A stretch of 64,000 bases of DNA from Runella slithyformis DSM 19594 (GTDB lineage Bacteria; Bacteroidota; Bacteroidia; Cytophagales; Spirosomataceae). A program made the position numbers and the translations under genes. Below are positions 53,843 to 64,000 of the stretch, one piece after another. The stretch covers positions 991,501-1,055,500 of the forward strand of contig NC_015703.1 in the NCBI RefSeq assembly GCF_000218895.1, read 5' to 3'. Numbering within the stretch: position 1 is the first letter of the stretch; the number at the start of each line of letters is the position of its first letter. Under the pieces are notes generated by a model. The model saw nothing but the letters and a program-made list of their open reading frames with translations, was not told the origin of the DNA and did not search any database.

Positions 53843-54466
53843 GTGACGTGTATTGCTCAATCAAGTGAAGAAAGAATTAAAGAAGCAGCCAAGACTGTTT
53901 TTTTAAAAAAGGGGTTTGCGGGGACTACAGCGAGAGACATTGCTGAAGCTGCATGCATGAATATTGCCCTGACCAATTATTATTTCAGAAGTAAGGAAAA
54001 GCTTTTTCTGGAAATCTTTAAAGACCTGTTCAGCCATTATTGCAACAATGCGCTGAAGATCTTTGAAAAACCGATCAGTATCCGTGAAAAACTGATAGAA
54101 CTGATCGAAGAAGATTTCCAAATGATGAAAAAAGAGCCGAGTTTGGTTCTGTTTCTAATGACGGAAATTCACCGTGACCCGGAGCGTCTTTTACCGGAGT
54201 TGTCGGGATTTAAAGAGTTATTGAATGTGACGCTGACCAATCAGATTCGTGAAGAGATCGAGAATGGCAGAATGCGCGCCATTTCAGTGGAGCATTTGAT
54301 GCCTCTGATTATGGGGAGCCTACAGTTTATTTTTGTCGGCAAAAATTTGAACATGAAGATGTACAATGCCTCTGAAGAAGAGTTCAATACCTTTGCTGAA
54401 AACCACAAAAACCTCATTATCAGCATGATCACAGAGTATCTTTTTATTTCTGAAACAGTCACGTAG
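53843..54466 (+). CDS. TetR/AcrR-family transcriptional regulator
   Basis: About 207 residues from the GTG at 53843. This start has a consensus ribosome-binding site, AGGAGG, five bases upstream, which is unusual for the phylum, and it frees the palindrome for operator use; the ATG at 53768 would put 25 unlikely residues in front. The helix-turn-helix is ERIKEAAKTVFLKKGFAGTTARDIAEAACMNIALTNYYFRSKEKLFLEIF. The C-terminal ligand domain is about 150 residues (MMKKEPSLVLFLMTEIHRDPERLLPE). It precedes the sphingolipid genes by 154 bases and probably represses itself and them in response to a lipid or acyl-CoA. Confidence 0.88.
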   Translation: MTCIAQSSEERIKEAAKTVFLKKGFAGTTARDIAEAACMNIALTNYYFRSKEKLFLEIFKDLFSHYCNNALKIFEKPISIREKLIELIEEDFQMMKKEPSLVLFLMTEIHRDPERLLPELSGFKELLNVTLTNQIREEIENGRMRAISVEHLMPLIMGSLQFIFVGKNLNMKMYNASEEEFNTFAENHKNLIISMITEYLFISETVT

Positions 54467-54495
54467 TATTTGGGGCCGGGTCTGAACATTTTTTT

Positions 54496-54509
54496 CAAAT
54501 AATTGTTTG
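54496..54509. promoter_or_regulatory. Second operator-like site upstream of the spt operon
   Basis: CAAATAATTGTTTG is an imperfect palindrome that shares AATTGTTT and the following AAAA with the 42-bp palindrome at 53736-53777. It lies 111 bases before the serine palmitoyltransferase start codon, where the TetR protein could also bind. Confidence 0.45.
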
Positions 54510-54608
54510 TAAAACTAAGCCATTAATGCCCCTTGCGTACTCTTCCTGAATGACTGAAAACGATGAAATAATTCGATAACATCAATTTGGACTGATTTAC
54601 ATATCTGA

Positions 54609-56940
<2,332 letters not shown>

Positions 56941-56944
<4 letters not shown>

Positions 56945-57936
56945 GCAACAGGGTACTCATTACGGGAGCAAGCGGCTTTATCGGTTATCACCTGATCGAA
57001 GCCGCTCAAAAAGAAGGGTTGGAAGTGCACGCAGCCGTCAGACGTTCCAGTAATGTAAGCCACCTCAGAACGCTTAATCCCGTATTTGTCTATCCCGAAT
57101 TGAGTGAGAAAAATGCGTTAAAGAAACTATTGGAGGAAGGCGAGTACACGTATATCCTTCATGCGGCGGGAGCCACACGGGCCAAAAACAGTCAAGCCTA
57201 TAATGCCGTCAATGCCGATTGTACCCGGTTGTTGGCCGAAGCTGCGCTGGAGGCCAACATTCCGCTGAAACGGTTTCTTTTTATGAGCAGTTTGGCAGCG
57301 TTGGGCCCTGTACCGTATTCGGATGAACAACCCATTACGGAATCTACGCCGCCGATGCCCATTACGAGTTATGGAAAAAGTAAACTGTTGGCAGAGAAGT
57401 ACTTAGAAGAACTGAAAGAATTGCCCCTGACCACCATACGGCCTACAGCTGTGTACGGACCAAGGGAAAAAGATCTGTTCATTCTTTTCAAAACGCTCAA
57501 CAAGGGCCTTGACGCTTACATCGGGACTGATCCTCAGCGGCTGAGTTTTGTGTACGTTAAAGATTTGGCAGAAGTCACGATTTCTGCCTTACTCAAAGGT
57601 CAAAACAAACGTAACGTATATAATATCTCTGATGGATTTGCCTATGACCGATACGCTCTGGCGGATTCGTTCAAAACAGTGACCGGCAAACACCCACGTC
57701 GGGTGCATTTGCCGGTAGGAGTGCTGAAATTGGCCGCCAATATTATGGAGCTTGGAGCCGCTTTTTCGCCGGTTGCCCCCGTGGTGAACCGTGAAAAAGT
57801 AAACGAATTGACCGCTCCCAACTGGTATTGCAGCATTGAGGCCGCCCAAAGGGAGTTGGATTATCGCCCTAAGTATTCGTTAACAGCAGGAATCGCGGAA
57901 ACATGGCAATGGTATATATCTAACCGTTGGCTTTAA
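56941..57936 (+). CDS. NAD-dependent epimerase/dehydratase family, candidate ceramide reductase
   Basis: A 331-residue extended SDR; it overlaps the preceding gene by ATGA. The Rossmann motif is GASGFIGYHLIEAA (residues 8-21), LHAAGATRAKNS the central strand, MSSLAALGP the serine strand and YGKSK (YxxxK) the catalytic pair. In Caulobacter an epimerase-fold enzyme (CerR) reduces the 3-keto group of oxidised ceramide after acylation. Gene order spt, GNAT, epimerase matches that pathway, so the same step is likely; a sugar epimerase is the alternative. Confidence 0.8.
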
Positions 57937-58039
57937 AGCGTACCTCCTGAGAAGTACCCATTCATCAGGTTTATAAAGCCTGAGCAGACCCGATCAATGA
58001 ACAGTCATGATGAACAAAGGGCAAGCAGCCCGCAGTAAA

Positions 58040-60601
58040 ATGAAAAAATTATCCGCACATATAGCCTCCCTGCTTTCCATTGTATGGCTTACGGTGGGAA
58101 TCACGTTTGCTCAGACGACCACCGTAAAAGGAATCATTTCCGATGCTAAAACGGGCGAAACCCTCCCGTATGTGAATGTACAGGTAGTAGGCACCACTAT
58201 AGGCAGCACGTCGGATGCCGAGGGGCGCTATAGTCTCAGTATACCCGCCAACAAATCCGTTTTGAAATTTACTTACATTGGGTATGTATCCATTGAAAAG
58301 AACATTACACAGGGTATTGAGCAAAGTATCAATGTCAAGATGACTGTCGATGCGCTGTTGCTGAAAGAAGTGACCGTCAGAGGAAAAACAAGCCGTTATC
58401 GCAACAAAGACAATCCTGCCGTACAGCTCATCCGGGAAGTGATTGCGCACAAAGAACAAAATCAGATGGCCGCCTATGATTTTGTGGAATACGAACAATA
58501 CGAAAAAATAGCCCTTTCACTGAGCAACCTCTCCGAAAGTTTTAAGGAGCGCAGAATCTTCCGAAATTATCAATTTTTGTTTGTCAATCAGGACTCTACC
58601 GAAATAGGCGGCAAAAACCTGCTGCCGGCGTATATGCAGGAAAAACTCTCCAAAGTGTATTTCCGCAAAAATCCCTATACCAAAAAACAATGGGTAGAAG
58701 CCGACCGAAAGGCCGAATTTGACTCAAAATTTATTGATAACGACGGCCTTAACGCTTACTTCAGACGGTTGTACGAAGATATTGACATTTACAAAAACGA
58801 CATTTCTATCGCCACCAACCTGCTCCTCAGCCCCATTGCCAATACTGCTCCTACGTACTATAAATTTTTTATCCGCGATACCGTCAAGACCCAAACCCCG
58901 TGGCTGGTCGAGCTTGGGTTTGTACCCCGCAATAAAACCGATATGCTGTTTGAAGGGAAACTTTTTGTTACCCTCGACAGCAACTACAGCGTTCAGAATG
59001 CTTATCTGACCGTCAACAAAGACATCAACCTCAACTTCATGCGCGACCTGGAAGCAAAGCTGGAGTTTGAAAAAGGAACGGACGGGCGCTATCATCCTAC
59101 CAAAACCACTCTGGGAATGGAGTTTGCGCTGGGCGAAAAAGCCGCCGGGCTGTACGGACAGCGTGTCATGAATTTCAAGAGTTTTACCGTGAATCAGGCC
59201 CGGCCCGACAGCATTTATAAAGGGCCCGCACAGGAAAACGTGACCGCTCTGCTGGCGGTCAACAAAGGCGATGCCTATTGGAACAATGTTCGGCATATTC
59301 CGTTGGAACGGCTGGAACGCAATATCTACCGAAATGTAGACACCCTGCAAACCATTCCTTCCTTCCGAAGAACCATGGACATTGCCACGCTTTTTCTGGC
59401 AGGGTACAAATCATTCGGCATCGTAGAGGTAGGACCGGTCAATACTTTTTACAGCTTTAATCCCGTGGAAGGTTTCCGCCTGCGTTTTGGCGGCCGCACC
59501 ACTACCGAACTAAGCAATCGGCTGTTTTTTGAATCCTATGCCGCGTATGGCTTTAAAGATGAAAAATGGAAATACTTTTTCAGCGGTACGTATTCACTCA
59601 ATAATAAATCGGTCTATCAATTTCCCTTTCATTACGTACGGGCCAGTTTTCAGCGCGACACCAAGATTCCGGGACAGGATCTGCAGTTTGTACAGGAAGA
59701 TAACTTTTTGCTTTCGTTTAAGCGTGGTGATAATAATCGCTGGCTGTACAATGATATTTTCAAGGTGGAATACATTCGGGAGTTAGCCAATCACTTTTCA
59801 TACAGAGTCGGTTTTACCCAATGGAATCAAAGCCCCGCGGGAATTCTCCGGTACCAAAAGATTGATAATGAAGGCAATGTGCAGGAGGTACCACGGTTGA
59901 AAAATACCGAACTGAGCCTTGAACTTCGCTATGCACCCAATGAGCAGTTTTACCAAGGCAAGCTGTACCGTACGCCGCTCATCAACCGCTCTCCGATCTT
60001 TACCCTGCGCTACAATGTGGGCGTAAAAGGATTTTTGTCGGGAGAGAACAATTACCATAACATCACCGCCAATATTGCCAAGCGCTTTTACCTCTCACAA
60101 TACGGCTACGCCGATGTGACGACCGAAGGCGGTTACATTATCGGAAAGAACATTCCGTTTCCGTTGTTAATGATTCATCGTGCCAACCAGACCTACGCCT
60201 ATCAGTTGAATTCGTATAACCTGATGAATTTTCTGGAATTCGTAAGCGACCACTACGCCAGTGTAGACGTCCAATATTATTTCAATGGATTTATATTCAA
60301 CAAAATACCGTTGCTCAAAAAACTGAAACTGCGCGAAGTGGTCAGTCTGAAGGCACTGGTGGGCGGCCTGCGTGACGAAAACAACCCCGACAAACAATCA
60401 TCGGTTTTTCGTTTTCCCGTAGATGGGCAGGACAAATCCATCAGCTACTCATTAGGGCGCACGCCATACGTGGAGGGAAGTGTCGGAATTGCCAACATTT
60501 TCAAGTTATTGCGCTTAGATCTGGTCAAACGTTTCAACTATCTTGATCACCCGGGCGTATCAGAATGGGGCATCCGAGCACGTTTTAGAGTTGATTTTTA
60601 A
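58040..60601 (+). CDS. DUF5686/carboxypeptidase-regulatory-like outer-membrane protein
   Basis: About 853 residues from the ATG at 58040 (MKKLSAHIASLLSIVWLTVGITFAQ, a signal peptide; the longer frame adds 11 residues). Residues 27-110 are a carboxypeptidase-regulatory-like domain (VKGIISDAKTGETLPYVNVQVVG), followed by the long DUF5686 region (VTVRGKTSRYRNKDNPAVQLIREVIAHK, then a strand-rich barrel-like half ending RARFRVDF). The final aromatic residue suits an outer-membrane beta barrel. It lies between the ceramide core genes and the head-group genes on the same strand, which hints at a role in lipid export or envelope adaptation; function is not known. Confidence 0.82.
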   Translation: MKKLSAHIASLLSIVWLTVGITFAQTTTVKGIISDAKTGETLPYVNVQVVGTTIGSTSDAEGRYSLSIPANKSVLKFTYIGYVSIEKNITQGIEQSINVKMTVDALLLKEVTVRGKTSRYRNKDNPAVQLIREVIAHKEQNQMAAYDFVEYEQYEKIALSLSNLSESFKERRIFRNYQFLFVNQDSTEIGGKNLLPAYMQEKLSKVYFRKNPYTKKQWVEADRKAEFDSKFIDNDGLNAYFRRLYEDIDIYKNDISIATNLLLSPIANTAPTYYKFFIRDTVKTQTPWLVELGFVPRNKTDMLFEGKLFVTLDSNYSVQNAYLTVNKDINLNFMRDLEAKLEFEKGTDGRYHPTKTTLGMEFALGEKAAGLYGQRVMNFKSFTVNQARPDSIYKGPAQENVTALLAVNKGDAYWNNVRHIPLERLERNIYRNVDTLQTIPSFRRTMDIATLFLAGYKSFGIVEVGPVNTFYSFNPVEGFRLRFGGRTTTELSNRLFFESYAAYGFKDEKWKYFFSGTYSLNNKSVYQFPFHYVRASFQRDTKIPGQDLQFVQEDNFLLSFKRGDNNRWLYNDIFKVEYIRELANHFSYRVGFTQWNQSPAGILRYQKIDNEGNVQEVPRLKNTELSLELRYAPNEQFYQGKLYRTPLINRSPIFTLRYNVGVKGFLSGENNYHNITANIAKRFYLSQYGYADVTTEGGYIIGKNIPFPLLMIHRANQTYAYQLNSYNLMNFLEFVSDHYASVDVQYYFNGFIFNKIPLLKKLKLREVVSLKALVGGLRDENNPDKQSSVFRFPVDGQDKSISYSLGRTPYVEGSVGIANIFKLLRLDLVKRFNYLDHPGVSEWGIRARFRVDF

Positions 60602-60735
60602 GCAAGTTTAGAAAGCAATAAATCAGCAGGCATTTGCGTCCTATGAATTCGCATAAACAACAGGGTGGCTTTACGCAAAGTTAAAATTTTATTACCGGTT
60701 AACGTTCGATTTATCAATTAACAAAACATTAAATC

Positions 60736-61470
60736 ATGAATTACGCGATCATTGCAGCAGGAGAGGGTTCACGGTTGGCAAAGGAAGGATTCACACTTCC
60801 CAAGCCAATGGTCCGGCTGCATGGCGAGATGCTGATCGACCGTCTGATTGCCGTTTTCAGTAAAAATCGGGCCGAAAGCATTCTGATCATCATCAATGAG
60901 GCTTCGGAAGCGCTGGAAAAACACCTGACCGAAAACACCTATGATGTGCCGGTTCGTATCATCAAAAAGTCTACGCCAAGTTCATTGCACAGTTTTTATG
61001 AGTTGTTGCAGGCGGACAAAAACATCCCCGAACTGTGCCTGACCACCACCGATACGGTGTTTACGGAAGAAGAGTTCCAATCCTATATTCACGCATTTGA
61101 ACAGCAAAGTGAACTGGACGGTCTGATGGCAGTGACCACCTTTGTAGATGACGAAAGCCCTTTGTTTGTGACCACCGATGAGCAATTATTGATTACGGCA
61201 TTTACCGATACCAACAGCACTGATACGCCCTTCGTCTCGGGCGGCATTTATTGTTTGCGCCGCAAAGCCCTTGAGGTAGTGAGTCAGGCCGTAGAAAACG
61301 GCACCAACCGGATGCGAAACTTTCAGCGCCGATTGATCGATAACCAATTAACTATAAAAGCATTTCCCTTCTCAAAAATCGTAGATATAGATCACGTAAG
61401 GGATATTGCCACTGCCGAGCTTTTTCTGAGCACTGCGCAGTCTACACCAAACCATGAAGTTGTTGTATAA
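60736..61470 (+). CDS. Nucleotidyl (NTP) transferase, candidate CDP-head-group synthesis
   Basis: A 244-residue NTP-transferase. AIIAAGEGSRLAKEG (G9-E-G11-S-R13) is the nucleotide loop and K23 in LPKPM the catalytic lysine; MLIDRLIAVF follows. The usual TDGD-like metal motif is replaced by CLTTTDTVF. Its family includes sugar-phosphate and alditol- or inositol-phosphate nucleotidyltransferases. It is followed by an ATP-grasp gene and a CDP-alcohol phosphotransferase (overlap TAATG), so it probably makes the CDP-activated alcohol used by the latter. The alcohol is unknown. Confidence 0.8.
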   Translation: MNYAIIAAGEGSRLAKEGFTLPKPMVRLHGEMLIDRLIAVFSKNRAESILIIINEASEALEKHLTENTYDVPVRIIKKSTPSSLHSFYELLQADKNIPELCLTTTDTVFTEEEFQSYIHAFEQQSELDGLMAVTTFVDDESPLFVTTDEQLLITAFTDTNSTDTPFVSGGIYCLRRKALEVVSQAVENGTNRMRNFQRRLIDNQLTIKAFPFSKIVDIDHVRDIATAELFLSTAQSTPNHEVVV

Positions 61471-62339
61471 TGAATACATTTGAGATACTGGGAGTACATC
61501 GAAATAAGAAATTTTCACCCAACCACATCGGAAATGACGATGCCATTTTTTCCCTAACCTCGCAGGCCCTTCAACGAATGGGTTGCTCGGTGAGCATTTG
61601 CAGTGAAGACGATTTTTTACATAGAGATACTATTGAACAACGCTTTATCTTTACCATGGCCCGTCAAAAAGAAGCGGTAAAGAAATTGCAGGAATTGGAG
61701 CTGGCGGGCAAGGTCATTGTTAATTCAGGTTTCGGGATCGAGCAGTGTTTCAGAACCAACATGACCAATGGCTTGGTCGAACATGGAATTCCTTACCCAA
61801 AAAGCTTCATTGTTCCCACTTCGTATGTCGGGAATGATGTTTTTGAGCAATTGCCGGGCAAGGGATTCTGGATCAAGCGGGGCGATTTTCACGCCATTCA
61901 CAAAGAAGACGTGACCTTTGCCGCGAGTGCCGACGAAGCCCGGGAAATCCTGCGGGAATACGAACTCAGGGAAATTCCCGATGCCGTTATTTCCGAGCAT
62001 TTGATGGGTGATCTGGTGAAATTTTATGCCGTACGCGGTACCGACTTTTTCTATTGGTTTTATCCGTACGCCAACAATCACCACAAATACGCTGACTATG
62101 AAAACATCAACGGCAAATCATTGTATTACCCGTTTGAAGAGAATGCGCTGCGAAAAGCCGCCGCTGCCTCGGCCGAAGCGCTGAACGTTCATATTTACGG
62201 AGGCGACGCCATTGTGGGCAAAGACGGGCGATTCCACATCATTGACCTGAATGACTGGCCCAGTTTTGCTCCGTGCCGAAAAGAAGCCTCCGAATCCATT
62301 GCACAAGCCATTTTTCAACAATTTACCGTAGCCATTTGA
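61470..62339 (+). CDS. ATP-grasp-fold protein in the lipid head-group operon
   Basis: A 289-residue protein overlapping its neighbours (TAATG before, TGATG after). The layout is ATP-grasp-like: NSGFGIEQCFRTNMTNGLVEHGIPYPKSFIV (linker and central domain), FWIKRGDFHA (ATP-binding lysine strand), EIPDAVISEHLMGDLVKFYAVRG, and IVGKDGRFHIIDLNDWPSFAPCR with the metal-binding D and N. It resembles RimK-like or inositol-kinase-like ATP-grasp enzymes. It could phosphorylate an alcohol for the NTP transferase or ligate an amino acid to the head group. Neither can be decided from sequence. Confidence 0.72.
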   Translation: MNTFEILGVHRNKKFSPNHIGNDDAIFSLTSQALQRMGCSVSICSEDDFLHRDTIEQRFIFTMARQKEAVKKLQELELAGKVIVNSGFGIEQCFRTNMTNGLVEHGIPYPKSFIVPTSYVGNDVFEQLPGKGFWIKRGDFHAIHKEDVTFAASADEAREILREYELREIPDAVISEHLMGDLVKFYAVRGTDFFYWFYPYANNHHKYADYENINGKSLYYPFEENALRKAAAASAEALNVHIYGGDAIVGKDGRFHIIDLNDWPSFAPCRKEASESIAQAIFQQFTVAI

Positions 62340-63286
62340 TGGAAAATTTGACCAAAACACCACCCATTGACCCAAAGGAGGCACCCCAAAACAGCGCTTT
62401 TCAAAACTCACTGAAATCAAGTGATACCGAAGAGCAGATCGACATCTGGTTTTATCGCCCGATAGGCTATCGAATCGCGCTTTTCTGTGCAAAGGTCGGC
62501 ATCACGCCCAATCCCGTGACCATCGTCAGCATCTTTTTCGGCGTGGCGGCGGGGATCCTGTTTTATTATCAGGAATTGTGGATAAACGTGATCGGAATGT
62601 TGCTGCTGGTGTTTGCCAACTCCCTCGACAGTGCCGACGGGCAACTCGCCCGCATGACCAACAATAAAAGTCGTTTGGGAAGGATCTTAGACGGCGCAGC
62701 GGGAGATTTTTGGTTTATTTCCATTCACATAGCTCTGTGTCTGCGCAGCCAAAATGAAGGCTGGAGCGCGTTTATCTGGGTGCCCGGCGTGGTAGCGGGG
62801 GCATCGCACGTGGTGCAGTCGGCCATGGCTGATTACTACCGCAACGTGCATTTGTTCTTCATCAAAGGCACCTCGGGCAGTGAATTGGACAACAGCCGTG
62901 AATTGCAAAAAGAATACGATACGCTTTCCTGGTCAAAAAACTTTGGCATGAAGCTGGTGGCGCGGTTTTACTTAAACTATACCAAAATGCAGGAAAGCTT
63001 CTCGCCAAACCTGCAAAAGCTGCTGGGGGTTGTTCGTCAAAAATACCCCTCAGGATTGCCCCAATGGCTGGTGACTGAGTTTAGAGCGCAAAATAAGCCC
63101 CTGATGAAATATACCAATATCATTCAGTTCAATACGCGGGTTCTGTTTTTGTTTTTGTGGTTGTTTATCGACCAAGCCTGGATCTATTTTCTGTTTGATA
63201 TCTTTATCCTGAACCCCATTCTCATCTACATGTGCGTGAGTCAGGAAAAAGTAAGTCGTCATTTTTACCAAAAAATTATTTCTTAA
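62339..63286 (+). CDS. CDP-alcohol phosphatidyltransferase family protein
   Basis: A 315-residue membrane protein. The ATG at 62339 overlaps the ATP-grasp stop (TGATG); the longer frame from 62273 lies inside the previous gene. D97-x2-D100-G-x2-A104-R105-x8-G114-x3-D118 is the CDP-alcohol phosphotransferase signature, but the last aspartate is at 123 (x4) rather than at x3. About six membrane helices are seen. It should transfer a phospho-alcohol from CDP to a lipid (or a lipid phosphate to an alcohol); ceramide is a plausible acceptor given the operon. Confidence 0.82.
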   Translation: MENLTKTPPIDPKEAPQNSAFQNSLKSSDTEEQIDIWFYRPIGYRIALFCAKVGITPNPVTIVSIFFGVAAGILFYYQELWINVIGMLLLVFANSLDSADGQLARMTNNKSRLGRILDGAAGDFWFISIHIALCLRSQNEGWSAFIWVPGVVAGASHVVQSAMADYYRNVHLFFIKGTSGSELDNSRELQKEYDTLSWSKNFGMKLVARFYLNYTKMQESFSPNLQKLLGVVRQKYPSGLPQWLVTEFRAQNKPLMKYTNIIQFNTRVLFLFLWLFIDQAWIYFLFDIFILNPILIYMCVSQEKVSRHFYQKIIS

Positions 63287-63287
63287 C

Positions 63288-64000
63288 TTGAAAAGAACCA
63301 CCCTCTATAAGGCCCTGTTTTTGGTCCTCGGTATTTTCTTCCTGGGCTATATGGTGCATGGCATGGGGCTTGACGTGATTGGAGCCAATATCCAAAAAAT
63401 GGGTTTTTGGTTTATTCCCGTTATTGGCAGTTGGCTGGTGATTTACATTCTGAATGCGTTTGCCTTTAAAGCCATCATCGAAGAGCCGCAACTGCCCGCA
63501 AGCGACCTGCCTTTTGGGTCGGTACTTCGGCTGACCATCACGGGCTACGTCATCAATTATATCACTCCTTTTGTGGCATTGGGCGGTGAGCCGTACCGAA
63601 TCCTATTGCTCAAGCCCGCTTTGGGGATTCGTAAAGCCAGCTCATCCGTATTGCTGTACAGCCTGATGCACATGTTTTCGCACGTGTTATTTTGGCTGGC
63701 CTCCATTGTACTCATTGTGGCGGTGGTCCCTCTCACCCCACTTATGCTCATGGGATGCGGAATTATGCTGGTGGTAGGCGTGCTGCTGGGGCTTTGGTTC
63801 ATTCGCGTCTATAAACGCGGCCTGACGGTCAGTACGTTTCGGTTGTTAGAGAAAATCCCGTTTGTCAAAAAGAAAGCAGCCGCTTTTTTTCAGGAAAAAA
63901 GAGAAGCCTTGTACGAAATTGACGAGCAAATCAGAATTTTATACGCTGAGCGAAAACCCCGCTTTTACACTTCCCTGGCGCTTGAATTTGTGGCGCGCGT
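63288..64000 (+). CDS. Flippase-like membrane protein (LPG synthase TM / AglD family), partial at right edge
   Basis: Open from a TTG at 63288, one base after the previous stop, to the window edge (237 codons seen). The first ATG, 63351, would cut into the first membrane helix, so TTG is the likely start. Membrane segments include LVLGIFFLGYMVHG, FIPVIGSWLVIYILNAFAF, MHMFSHVLFWLASIVLIVAVV and LMLMGCGIMLVVGVLLGL; NYITPFVALGGEPYRILLL is the conserved block of the lysylphosphatidylglycerol-synthase transmembrane/AglD family. Members move or help move lipids and polyprenyl-sugars. Here it could translocate the finished sphingolipid. Confidence 0.8.
   Translation, partial: MKRTTLYKALFLVLGIFFLGYMVHGMGLDVIGANIQKMGFWFIPVIGSWLVIYILNAFAFKAIIEEPQLPASDLPFGSVLRLTITGYVINYITPFVALGGEPYRILLLKPALGIRKASSSVLLYSLMHMFSHVLFWLASIVLIVAVVPLTPLMLMGCGIMLVVGVLLGLWFIRVYKRGLTVSTFRLLEKIPFVKKKAAAFFQEKREALYEIDEQIRILYAERKPRFYTSLALEFVAR

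Noticed and set aside
62273-62338. N-terminal extension of the CDP-alcohol enzyme
   Set aside because: It lies inside the ATP-grasp gene and adds 22 residues without family match; the TGATG overlap start at 62339 fits the operon.

Overview
The window looks like chromosomal DNA of a Bacteroidota bacterium of the order Cytophagales; a Runella/Spirosoma-type relative is my best guess. The signs are a GldH gliding lipoprotein, a type B T9SS sorting domain, two SusC/SusD loci each with an ECF sigma factor and a FecR anti-sigma factor, STN-bearing TonB receptors, TAnnTTTG-type promoters, a lack of Shine-Dalgarno sequences at nearly all genes, and serine palmitoyltransferase. No rRNA, tRNA, transposase, integrase, prophage or CRISPR array was seen. 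The last gene runs off the right edge.

Layout. 0.1-8.1 kb: housekeeping and envelope genes (polysaccharide flippase, gldH, Lon-substrate-binding protein, guanine deaminase with a sarcosine-oxidase-like flavoenzyme, GT4, thioesterase, GT2). 8.1-10.2 kb: rpmB, a LytTR regulator and ruvB. 10.2-11 kb: a GxxExxY (PD-(D/E)XK-like) gene split by a frameshift exactly at a dnaX-type slippery heptamer, flanked by related palindromic repeats. 11-14.6 kb: a giant T9SS-secreted PKD protein.

14.8-34 kb: thirteen genes on the minus strand. Read from sigma factor to isomerase they are ECF sigma, FecR, SusC, SusD, two Tat-exported pyruvyl-transferase-fold proteins, GntP permease, GH88-like hydrolase, OYE-type reductase, SDR, Gfo/Idh oxidoreductase, MFS transporter and sugar isomerase. 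This suggests uptake and breakdown of an acidic (uronate-type) sugar. 35-46.6 kb: a second locus (sigma, FecR, SusC, SusD, ThuA protein, and a 1050-aa SGNH/PVC-dehydrogenase/cytochrome c fusion). An intrinsic terminator on the opposite strand next to the susC start hints at an antisense RNA. 47-53.4 kb: EcsC protein, a secreted protein, a multi-pass membrane protein, a small exported repeat protein, a possible orphan structured RNA, hydroxypyruvate isomerase and a FAD oxidoreductase.

53.7-64 kb is the most interesting part. A TetR gene sits behind a 42-bp perfect palindrome. It is followed by tightly overlapping genes for serine palmitoyltransferase, a GNAT-fold protein (ceramide synthase candidate), an epimerase-fold reductase (ceramide reductase candidate), a DUF5686 outer-membrane protein, an NTP transferase, an ATP-grasp protein, a CDP-alcohol phosphotransferase with a shifted active-site motif, and a flippase-like membrane protein. 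Together they look like a complete dihydroceramide pathway joined to a head-group-making and translocation module whose product cannot be read from the sequence.
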